This document shows, in pieces, positions 6,764-12,426 of a stretch of 13,363 nucleotides of DNA. The notes under the pieces were generated by a model. The model searched no databases. It was not told the origin of the DNA and saw only the letters and a program-made list of their open reading frames with translations. Origin of the DNA: JAAUTS01 sp038250235 (GTDB lineage: Bacteria; Verrucomicrobiota; Verrucomicrobiia; Methylacidiphilales; JAAUTS01). Where the stretch lies: the NCBI GenBank assembly GCA_038250235.1, contig JBBSCO010000071.1:1-13363 (forward strand), written 5' to 3'. The stretch's first letter is position 1. Each line of letters starts with the position of its first letter. The position numbers were made by a program, and so were the translations under genes.

Positions 6764-7122
6764 ACGTCGTTGATTCTTCTTTATGGATTGAATATCTGGC
6801 AGATACGGAGAAGGCGGATCTGGTGGCGGCTACTGTAGAAAACTTCGAATCTCTTATCGTCCCAAGCATTTGTTTTTTGGAAGTCTATAAAATCATCCTG
6901 CGTCGAGGCGGTGAAGAAAAAGCCGTGCAGGCCAGCATGGCCATGTGTCAGGGGCAGGTTGTGTCTCTCGATGAAGAATTGGCGCTCCGCGCGGCCAACT
7001 CAGCATTGCCCCTTTTCGCTAGTATTATCTGGGCCACGGCCCAGGCTTACAACGCAACTCTCTGGACCATGGATTCCCACTTTGCCGGAATGCCCAAAGT
7101 CCGCTACTTTTCCAAAACCTGA
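6760..7122 (+). CDS. vapC: PIN-domain VapC homologue with a missing catalytic Asp
   Basis: This 120-residue PIN protein begins MNVVDSSLWIEYL (Asp5), has Glu41 in PSICFLEVYKI, and Asp105 in ATLWTMDSHFAGMPKVRYF. Relatives of this subgroup carry LP-hydrophobic-A-D-SII-ATA before this, which places the third metal ligand. Here the segment reads ALPLFASIIWATAQAYNATLW, with Ala87 (GCT, 7018-7020) where Asp is expected. If that alignment holds, nuclease activity should be weak or lost. The frame is otherwise intact and full length. The ATG overlaps the antitoxin stop. The stop TGA (7120-7122) shares its A with the mnmG start codon (TGATG), so mnmG is likely reached by termination-reinitiation from this gene. 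The PIN fold is certain; loss of activity is inferred. Confidence 0.88.
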   Translation: MNVVDSSLWIEYLADTEKADLVAATVENFESLIVPSICFLEVYKIILRRGGEEKAVQASMAMCQGQVVSLDEELALRAANSALPLFASIIWATAQAYNATLWTMDSHFAGMPKVRYFSKT

Positions 7123-9038
7123 TGTTCCATTATCCCACACCTTATGATGTCGTCGTGGCCGGAGCCGGCCATGCCGGCTGCGAAGCCGCTCTCGCCGCCG
7201 CCCGAATGGGTTGCCGCACCTTGCTGCTGACCATGAACCTCGACACCATCGGGCAGATGAGCTGCAACCCTGCGATCGGTGGTTTGGCTAAAGGTCATAT
7301 CGTTCGCGAAATCGATGCGATGGGCGGTGAGATGGGGCTGAACACGGATGCCACTGGAATTCAGTTCCGGATGCTGAACATGAAGAAGGGCCCCAGCGTT
7401 CGCGCCCCCCGGGCTCAAGCGGATAAAAAAGCCTACCAGTTCCGGATGAAAGCGACCATCGAAGCCCAACCTAATCTCGACCTTAAGCAGGGCAACATTG
7501 GCGATATCGAAATCAAAGATGACCAAGTCCTTGCTGTCGTCACCAACATGGGGGTCCGCTACGAAACCAAATCCGTCATCATCACCACCGGCACTTTTCT
7601 TAAAGCTCTGATGCACGTCGGCCTCAAAAATGTCACGGGTGGCCGCATGGGCGATGGGGTCAGCGATTTCTCCGATTGCCTTCGTCGCCTCGGCTTTGAA
7701 GTCGAGCGTCTCAAGACCGGAACTCCTCCAAGACTCAATGGTAAAAGTATCGACTTTAGCAAACTGGAAAGACAGGACGGGGACGACCCCCCCTGTATGT
7801 TCACCTTCATGCCCGAGCGCGTGACCAAAGGTAAACACGATATCTTTACGTTGAACCACTGGGAAAGGGTAGGGGGGAAAGGAATGTTCCACGTGGAACA
7901 AATTCCCTGCTGGATCACTTACACAAATCTTAAGACAGCCGAAATCGTCAAATCCAACTTGGATAAATCCCCCCTCTATTGCGGCATCATTGAAGGGGTC
8001 GGGCCACGTTATTGCCCCTCCCTCGAAGACAAAATTGTTCGCTTTGCCGATAAGGACCGGCACCAGGTTTTCTTGGAACCTGAAGGCCGACACACAGACG
8101 AGTATTACATCAACGGTTGCTCCACCAGTCTTCCGGTAGAAGTGCAGTATGAATTCATCCGAAGCATTGAGGGCTTGGAAAATGTCGAAATCATGAGGGC
8201 CGGATATGCCGTCGAGTATGACTTCTGCCCACCCACCCAACTTCAACCCACGCTCGAAACCAAAAAAGTATCAGGTCTTTATTTCGCCGGTCAAATCAAC
8301 GGCACCTCCGGTTATGAGGAAGCTGCCGGGCAGGGGCTTATGGCAGGGATCAATGCCGCTCTTAAGGTTCAGCACAAACCCGTCCTGATCCTCGGTCGGC
8401 ATCAGGCCTATCTCGGGGTTCTCATCGACGACCTCGTGACCAAAGGAACTAAGGAGCCCTATCGTATGTTTACTTCGCGGGCCGAATACAGACTCCTTCT
8501 GCGCCAGGATAATGCAGATCTGCGGCTGACCGAAATAGGGGCAGAGGTTGGCCTAGCCGGTTACGAACGCCTGCAAAAAGTGCGTGAAAAGAAAGTGGCG
8601 ATCGATGTCCTCAAAGACCAATTGATTTGCACGCGGGTAGAGAACCGAACACTTCACGATTGGTTAAAAAAGCCCGAGTTTGAATGGCCGCAGTTGCCGG
8701 ATGAATTTAAACAGGTTCCAGATGAAATCGCCGAGCAGGCGCAGACCGACATTAAATACGCTGGTTACGTCGAGCGCGAACTCCACCAAATCGAACGGGC
8801 CAAAACCCAGGAAGACAAAACCATTCCCGAATGGGTTGACTACGATCTCGTCCAGGGCCTAAAAACCGAGGCCCGGATAAAGCTCAGGCAAATCCGCCCC
8901 CACTCGTTTGGCCAGGCCTCCCGCGTCTCCGGCGTCAACCCCTCAGACCTTGCCATCCTCGCCGTCTGGGTGCGCAGGGGTCAGGGGGAGCAACGCCAGA
9001 AAACAGAGCAGAATGAAATCAAAAGTAATGGGTTGTAG
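7122..9038 (+). CDS. mnmG: MnmG (GidA), tRNA wobble-uridine modification enzyme
   Basis: This 638-residue protein is MnmG. With MnmE it installs the carboxymethylaminomethyl or aminomethyl group at C5 of uridine 34 of several tRNAs, using FAD, NADH and methylene-tetrahydrofolate. The start MFHYPTPYDVVVAGAGHAGC matches the family N-terminus. The FAD Rossmann loop is GAGHAG (residues 14-19). SCNPAIGGLAKGH follows with Cys48. GVGPRYCPSLEDK carries Cys298, matching E. coli Cys277. QINGTSGYEEAAGQGLMAGINAA is the second FAD region. The C-terminal tRNA/MnmE-binding part (YAGYVERELHQIE, HSFGQASRVSGVNPSDLAIL) is complete. Between FTFM (227-230) and QIPCW (260 on) it has about 20 more residues than E. 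coli MnmG. That loop ends in MFHVEQ, encoded over a parS-like palindrome. No rsmG, parA or parB follows, unlike many bacteria. Confidence 0.97.
   Translation: MFHYPTPYDVVVAGAGHAGCEAALAAARMGCRTLLLTMNLDTIGQMSCNPAIGGLAKGHIVREIDAMGGEMGLNTDATGIQFRMLNMKKGPSVRAPRAQADKKAYQFRMKATIEAQPNLDLKQGNIGDIEIKDDQVLAVVTNMGVRYETKSVIITTGTFLKALMHVGLKNVTGGRMGDGVSDFSDCLRRLGFEVERLKTGTPPRLNGKSIDFSKLERQDGDDPPCMFTFMPERVTKGKHDIFTLNHWERVGGKGMFHVEQIPCWITYTNLKTAEIVKSNLDKSPLYCGIIEGVGPRYCPSLEDKIVRFADKDRHQVFLEPEGRHTDEYYINGCSTSLPVEVQYEFIRSIEGLENVEIMRAGYAVEYDFCPPTQLQPTLETKKVSGLYFAGQINGTSGYEEAAGQGLMAGINAALKVQHKPVLILGRHQAYLGVLIDDLVTKGTKEPYRMFTSRAEYRLLLRQDNADLRLTEIGAEVGLAGYERLQKVREKKVAIDVLKDQLICTRVENRTLHDWLKKPEFEWPQLPDEFKQVPDEIAEQAQTDIKYAGYVERELHQIERAKTQEDKTIPEWVDYDLVQGLKTEARIKLRQIRPHSFGQASRVSGVNPSDLAILAVWVRRGQGEQRQKTEQNEIKSNGL
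7885..7900. promoter_or_regulatory. parS: parS-like ParB binding site inside mnmG
   Basis: TGTTCCACGTGGAACA is a perfect 16-bp palindrome. It differs from the Bacillus parS consensus TGTTTCACGTGAAACA only at two symmetric positions (5 and 12), a variant I recall as parS in other bacteria. It lies in frame within codons for MFHVEQ at the end of an mnmG-specific insertion. In many bacteria gidA/mnmG neighbours oriC and the parAB genes, so this location fits a chromosome-partition centromere. No second copy was seen in the window. Confidence 0.8.
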
Positions 9039-9083
9039 GGCATCTCGCTGGCCCGCTCATCGGCGGCGGAGTGTCTGACTTTT

Positions 9084-9391
9084 TTGGCGGCCAGTGGTTA
9101 TGGCAGTGTGGCAGCCGTTTACGCCGACGCAAATGTCTGGCTTAGCCGGAAAATCATGGGGCGGCTCTACGACGTGGAAAGCCCTACCATTAACAACCAC
9201 CTCAGGAACATCTACACGGACAGCAGGTTGCCGGAGGATACAGTTGCTCAGAACATTTCGAATAACCTCTCGGCTACCAGTTCCGCAAATGGGCCACAGG
9301 CATTATCAAGTCCATCACCATCAAGGGCTATCCGGTGGATGGCGGGCATCTAAAAAACGGCGGCTCATCCTTCGGAAGAAACTATTTTTAA
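9084..9391 (+). pseudogene. RhuM-family remnant (deleted and frameshifted)
   Basis: The first piece, in the frame of 9084, encodes NVWLSRKIMGRLYDVESPTI followed by NNHLRNIYTDSRLPEDTVAQN. This matches the RhuM N-terminus ('vWLsq..mAeLf.v...tIn.HlknIf...eL.e.sv..n'). A second piece in another frame (9272-9391) encodes GYQFRKWATGIIKSITIKGY followed by PVDGGHLKN and ends NYF-stop, matching the downstream RhuM motif ('Q.RkWA..vlk.y.ikGy..d...Lkn'). The roughly 30-40 residues that normally lie between (the 'YNLD.IIavGyrvns' part) are missing, and the pieces are out of frame. The longer C-terminal part of RhuM is absent. There is no good start codon; TTG at 9084 is only nominal. RhuM proteins have no settled biochemical role and often sit in mobile or defence-rich regions. 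Confidence 0.75.
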
Positions 9392-9421
9392 AAAACAGCT
9401 GCAGTTTACCGAGTCGTAACT

Positions 9422-9473
9422 TATGGCGAATAGTATTGATTAAAAAGCTCTATTCGCCATATTTGGCGTATTG
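9422..9473 (+). promoter_or_regulatory. Inverted-repeat operator of hipBA
   Basis: TATGGCGAATAG (9422-9433) and CTATTCGCCATA (9450-9461) form a perfect 12-bp inverted repeat with a 16-base AT-rich spacer. A third related half, TTGGCGTATTG (9463-9473), follows, so CGCCA/TGGCG also forms an overlapping smaller palindrome (9455-9468). Its place just before the HTH antitoxin gene suggests an autorepression site bound by HipB. Confidence 0.7.
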
Positions 9474-9517
9474 TAAAATTTAACGAACAGTTAACCGACG
9501 ATAGCATTCTCAAGGAA

Positions 9518-9826
9518 GTGGCTAAGCGGCTGACCAGTGCCCGGCTGGGTTGCAACCTGACCCAGGCGGCATTGGCGGAGCAGGCGGGCGTGTCCAAGCG
9601 GACGGTGGAGCGGCTGGAATCGGGCGGGGTGTCGACGCAGTTTTCGGCCTTTCTGCGGGTGTGCCGTACGCTGGGTTTGCTGGAGCGTTTCGACGCATTC
9701 ATTCCAGAGGTGGTGACGAGCCCGATGGAACAATTGAAGATGCAGGGCCGGAAGCGCCAGCGCGCATCGGGCCGCAAAGCGGCATCCGGGGAACCTAACA
9801 AGTGGACCTGGGGTAAATCGGTATGA
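9518..9826 (+). CDS. hipB: HipB-like XRE-family antitoxin
   Basis: From GTG at 9518 this is a 102-residue protein with an XRE helix-turn-helix (about residues 14-40: NLTQAALAEQAGVSKRTVERLESG) followed by a longer helical part and a basic tail (SPMEQLKMQGRKRQRASGRKA). This layout fits antitoxins that precede short HipA kinases. Homology-like sequence continues upstream in frame (NEQLTDDSILKE before VAKRL), but no ATG, GTG or TTG occurs between the in-frame stop near 9437 and 9518; only ATT codons (9470, 9506) are available. So either GTG 9518 is used, with an AAGGA only one base away, or translation begins at a rare ATT, or the original start has been lost. The gene overlaps hipA by ATGA (9823-9826). 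Confidence 0.8.
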   Translation: MAKRLTSARLGCNLTQAALAEQAGVSKRTVERLESGGVSTQFSAFLRVCRTLGLLERFDAFIPEVVTSPMEQLKMQGRKRQRASGRKAASGEPNKWTWGKSV

Positions 9827-11127
9827 TCGCCAAGGTTCAACTTTGGGGGCGCACCATTGGCGCGGTCTCGCTGGAGGAAGGACGCGATGTCGCGTCGTTC
9901 CAATATGATCGGGCGTTCGCCGCGAGCGGCATCGAGCTTTCGCCGCTGGTGATGCCATTGAGCGAGCGGGTGTATGAATTTCCAGCGTTGCCACGAAACA
10001 CGTTTCACGGTCTGCCGGGGCTGCTGGCTGATTCGCTGCCGGACAAATTCGGCAACGCGCTGATCGATGCCTGGCTGGCGACGCAGGGGCGCACGGCCGG
10101 GAATTTCAGCGCCGTGGAGCGTTTGTGCTACACAGGTGCGCGTGGCATGGGGGCGCTGGAGTTTGCACCGGCTCTGGGGCCAAAGCCGGGCAAGGCGACA
10201 AAGATCGAGATCGATGAGCTGGTGCGCCTGGCCAACGAGGTGTTGACGCATCGCGGCGATTTGCATGGGCATTTCCACGAAGCCGGGAAGGAGAAGGCAC
10301 TGCAGGACATCCTGCGCGTGGGCACCTCCGCCGGTGGCGCGCGGGCCAAGGCGGTGATCGCGTGGAACCGCGCCACGAACGAGGTGCGCTACGGGCAGAT
10401 CGCGGCGGGCGATGGCTTCGACTATTGGCTGTTGAAATTCGATGGTGTGGCAGGCAGCAAAGACAAGGAACTGGAAGATCCAAAAGGCTACGGGACGATT
10501 GAGTATGCGTATCACCTGATGGCGAGGGAGGCGGGTATTACGATGGCCGAATGCCGATTGCTGGAGGAGAACGGGCGGAAGCATTTTATAACGCGCCGTT
10601 TCGACCGACTGACCAGTGGTGAAAAACTGCACATGCAGTCACTCTGCGCGTTGGCGCACTTCGATTTCAATCAAGCCGGCGCCTACGCCTACGAACAGGC
10701 GCTGTTGACGGTTCGCCAGCTCAAACTGCCGATGGCGGCGGTGGAGGAACAGTTCAGGCGGATGGTCTTCAACATCGTCAGCCGGAATCAGAATGACCAT
10801 GTGAAAAATATATCATTCCTGATGAACAAACGGGGCGAGTGGTCGCTGGCACCGGCCTTCGACCTGACCTATAGTTACAATCCATCAGGTTCGTGGAGGA
10901 CCGCGCACCAGATGACGCTGAACGGACGTCGGGACGGATTCACCATGTCGGATTACGAGGTGTGTGCAAAGACGGCGCTGATGAAGCGGGGCCGTGCGGC
11001 AAAGATTATCGACGAAGTCCAGTCAGCGGTTAAACGCTGGCCCGAGTTCGCCGCAGCGGCGAAGCTCTCCGAGGAGTGGCGGGACAAGATTAAAAAAACC
11101 CACCGGCTAAGCTTTCAGAAAAATTGA
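9823..11127 (+). CDS. hipA: HipA-like serine/threonine kinase toxin
   Basis: This 434-residue protein has a HipA N-terminal domain (VQLWGRTIGAVSLEEG to about residue 110) and the kinase core. The glycine loop is VGTSAGGARAKAVIAW, with Ser169 aligned to the autophosphorylated Ser150 of E. coli HipA and Lys176 after it. The catalytic loop is SRNQNDHVKN (Asp325, equivalent to E. coli Asp309) and the metal ligand is in LAPAFDLTYS (Asp347, equivalent to Asp332). All kinase residues are present, so it is probably active. E. coli HipA phosphorylates glutamyl-tRNA synthetase and causes dormancy; the target here is unknown. It overlaps the antitoxin gene. The segment is visibly GC-richer than its flanks, which suggests separate acquisition. 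No terminator follows. Confidence 0.92.
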   Translation: MIAKVQLWGRTIGAVSLEEGRDVASFQYDRAFAASGIELSPLVMPLSERVYEFPALPRNTFHGLPGLLADSLPDKFGNALIDAWLATQGRTAGNFSAVERLCYTGARGMGALEFAPALGPKPGKATKIEIDELVRLANEVLTHRGDLHGHFHEAGKEKALQDILRVGTSAGGARAKAVIAWNRATNEVRYGQIAAGDGFDYWLLKFDGVAGSKDKELEDPKGYGTIEYAYHLMAREAGITMAECRLLEENGRKHFITRRFDRLTSGEKLHMQSLCALAHFDFNQAGAYAYEQALLTVRQLKLPMAAVEEQFRRMVFNIVSRNQNDHVKNISFLMNKRGEWSLAPAFDLTYSYNPSGSWRTAHQMTLNGRRDGFTMSDYEVCAKTALMKRGRAAKIIDEVQSAVKRWPEFAAAAKLSEEWRDKIKKTHRLSFQKN

Positions 11128-11242
11128 GCCTCAACGATTCCAAGGGGTTCTCCATGGGACCAGTCGTCGACTTTTGACAAAAATGTTGATTGATAAAGCT
11201 GTCAATGCGCGAAGGGTTGACCTTGTAACAGACCAGCAGGGA

Positions 11243-11274
11243 TCTGCCAGTTAGCTGGTTTACTGGTTTGCTGG
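11243..11274 (+). repeat. Degenerate 8-bp tandem repeats before the vapB-like gene
   Basis: Consecutive 8-mers TTAGCTGG (11251), TTTACTGG (11259) and TTTGCTGG (11267) follow the consensus TTNNCTGG. They are preceded by the looser TCTGCCAG (11243). The array ends four bases before the ATG at 11279. It replaces a Shine-Dalgarno and could be an operator, a slippage-prone array or a junction scar. Confidence 0.5.
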
Positions 11275-11278
11275 CTTA

Positions 11279-11554
11279 ATGAAAACGACAATTGATCTTA
11301 CGCCCGATCTAGTGCGCGGGCTTAAACTTCGCGCCCTGGACGAAAGAAAAAAGTTCAAGGATGTCACGGCTGAGGTGATCCGACGCGGGCCTCCCCGGTT
11401 GGAGTTCGTGGCCACACCAGAAATTCGCCGGGTAAAGCTGCCCCTGATCGTTTCTCCGCCAGGCACACCCAAAGTTAAACTCAGTGGGGAAGACATTGAC
11501 CGGCTGCTTAGGGAACAGGAAATCCGCAGGCACCATGAAATTACCGGACATTAA
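11279..11554 (+). CDS. VapB-like antitoxin (probable ribbon-helix-helix)
   Basis: This 91-residue protein starts MKTTIDLTPDLVRGLKLRALDERKKFKD, which matches the short beta-strand and helix opening of ribbon-helix-helix antitoxins ('MkttidlpddLlr.lK.rA.e..ksLkdv'). A Pro-rich middle (PEIRRVKLPLIVSPPGTP) and a charged C-terminal helix (EDIDRLLREQEIRRHHEITG) follow. It lies upstream of, and overlaps by 20 bases, a PIN-type toxin gene, so the antitoxin role is clear from context. The upstream gap from hipA (about 150 bases) has TTGACA (11174-11179) and an inverted TGTCAA (11200-11205) but no convincing -10. It remains open although its partner is interrupted. Confidence 0.75.
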   Translation: MKTTIDLTPDLVRGLKLRALDERKKFKDVTAEVIRRGPPRLEFVATPEIRRVKLPLIVSPPGTPKVKLSGEDIDRLLREQEIRRHHEITGH

Positions 11555-11972
11555 TTTTTGGGCGGGTCTGCTGATCGAACGCCACACCCATCACATGGCG
11601 GCGCTTCAATGGCTGGATTTGCAGGATCAGCTGCAGAAAGTCGCATTCTGCCGGGTTACGCAACAAGGTTTCCTGCGCCTGCTCTCCAACACGGATGCAG
11701 TGCAAACCTACGGCGTGCCCCCGCTGGTCAACAAAGAAGCCTGGCAGATGTATGACCAACTGCGCGGGGATTTTCGAATTATTTACCTCGATGAACCGCC
11801 TGGGATCGAAGCGGTCTGGCGCGATCTGGGCTGCCGCGACACGGCCTCAACAAAGCTTTGAATGGATGCCTATCTGGCGGCTTTCGCCCAGACGGAAAAA
11901 CACGATTTTTTGACCGTCGATGCCGTCTTTACACAATTTCAGAAATTGAAACTGCTGCTGCTTCATTCCTAA
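11535..11972 (+). pseudogene. PIN-domain toxin interrupted by an in-frame TGA
   Basis: From ATG 11535 the frame encodes MKLPDINFWAGLLIERHTHH (Asp5) and continues through VAFCRVTQQGFLRLLSNTDA and YGVPPLVNKEAWQMYDQL to LGCRDTASTKL. A TGA at codon 109 (11859-11861) follows. The same frame then continues MDAYLAAFAQ...HDFLTVDAVFTQFQKLK to TAA at 11970-11972. Relatives read KL-W-MDAYLAAFA at this point, so TGG appears to have become TGA. The truncated product would lack Asp111 and Asp129, the C-terminal metal ligands, and should be inactive. Restored, it would be 145 residues, a normal length. It overlaps the antitoxin by 20 bases. A single sequencing error could mimic this. Confidence 0.85.
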
Positions 11973-12120
11973 GATAATGATGTAGGCTATCCCACGGATC
12001 TATTAGTATATGAAGTGAAAAAACCCCGTCCTGTCATCAGAAACCCATTCGCTTTATTGTTAGGAACTTCTCACAACCCGATCCCCCATGGGTAGAACAC
12101 CCCATCGCCAAGAACAAAGG

Positions 12121-12130
12121 CTTACGTAAG
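12121..12130. promoter_or_regulatory. Perfect 10-bp palindrome CTTACGTAAG
   Basis: It lies eight bases before the entericidin-like ATG at 12139. It could be an operator or structured leader. No regulator with this site was recognised with confidence. Confidence 0.35.
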
Positions 12131-12138
12131 ATAGTGGG

Positions 12139-12300
12139 ATGAAACAGATTCTCGAATTCGTTAAACCCTTCAAAACCATCATCATTCTCTCAGTCCTTTG
12201 CGTGGCGGCGCTCTTCGCCTTCAGTGCCTGCCAAACGGCGCACGGATTCGGTAAAGACATGGAAGGTGCTGGTAAAGACATCCAGAGAGAAACCAAGTAG
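12139..12300 (+). CDS. Entericidin-like small lipoprotein
   Basis: This 53-residue protein starts MKQILEFVKPFKTII, with a hydrophobic stretch (IILSVLCVAALFAFSA), then a Cys at the lipobox (FSAC, residue 32), and a mature part QTAHGFGKDMEGAGKDIQRETK. The mature sequence matches entericidin A/B lipoproteins, which read C-N/Q-T-x-x-G-x-G-K-D-x-x-x-x-G-x-x-I-x. These are small membrane-anchored lipoproteins. In E. coli the pair forms an antidote/toxin couple linked to stationary-phase lysis. Only one copy is seen here, so a toxin/antidote pair is not supported. The start has no strong Shine-Dalgarno. The gene stands alone between the broken PIN gene and the convergent secreted-protein gene. Confidence 0.82.
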   Translation: MKQILEFVKPFKTIIILSVLCVAALFAFSACQTAHGFGKDMEGAGKDIQRETK

Positions 12301-12426
12301 TCCCGGAACGCTCGGGGTGGCCGTTAGGAGCATTCAGGCTTCGCCCAAGAAGGACGCGAAAAAACGCCAGAGTGGGAGGGGTAATCCTGGAGGTAAACGC
12401 TCTCGGGAAGGCAACTGAAAAAGCTG

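Noticed and set aside
7104..8246. Long minus-strand open frame opposite mnmG
   Set aside because: It is antisense to a certain, highly conserved gene and shows no family sequence; a codon-composition shadow.
7122..9038. Replication origin next to mnmG
   Set aside because: No cluster of TTATCCACA-type DnaA boxes, AT-rich unwinding region, dnaA or parAB was seen in the window; only the parS-like site hints at origin proximity.
9421..10632. Long minus-strand open frame opposite hipBA
   Set aside because: It overlaps well-supported hipB and hipA on the other strand and has low-complexity Arg/His/Pro-rich composition typical of a shadow.
11859..11861. TGA possibly read as Trp (recoded genetic code)
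   Set aside because: TGA serves as a normal stop in other intact genes here (PfkB kinase, hipA, the AbrB-linked PIN gene), so a local nonsense mutation is simpler.
1171..12102. Shared 12-mer GGTAGAACACCC at 1171-1182 and 12091-12102, considered as flanks of an island
   Set aside because: Twelve-base matches are expected by chance several times in a window this size, and nothing else extends the match.
12224..12418. Lys/Arg-rich small open frame after the entericidin-like gene
   Set aside because: It overlaps the lipoprotein gene out of frame and has no recognisable domain.
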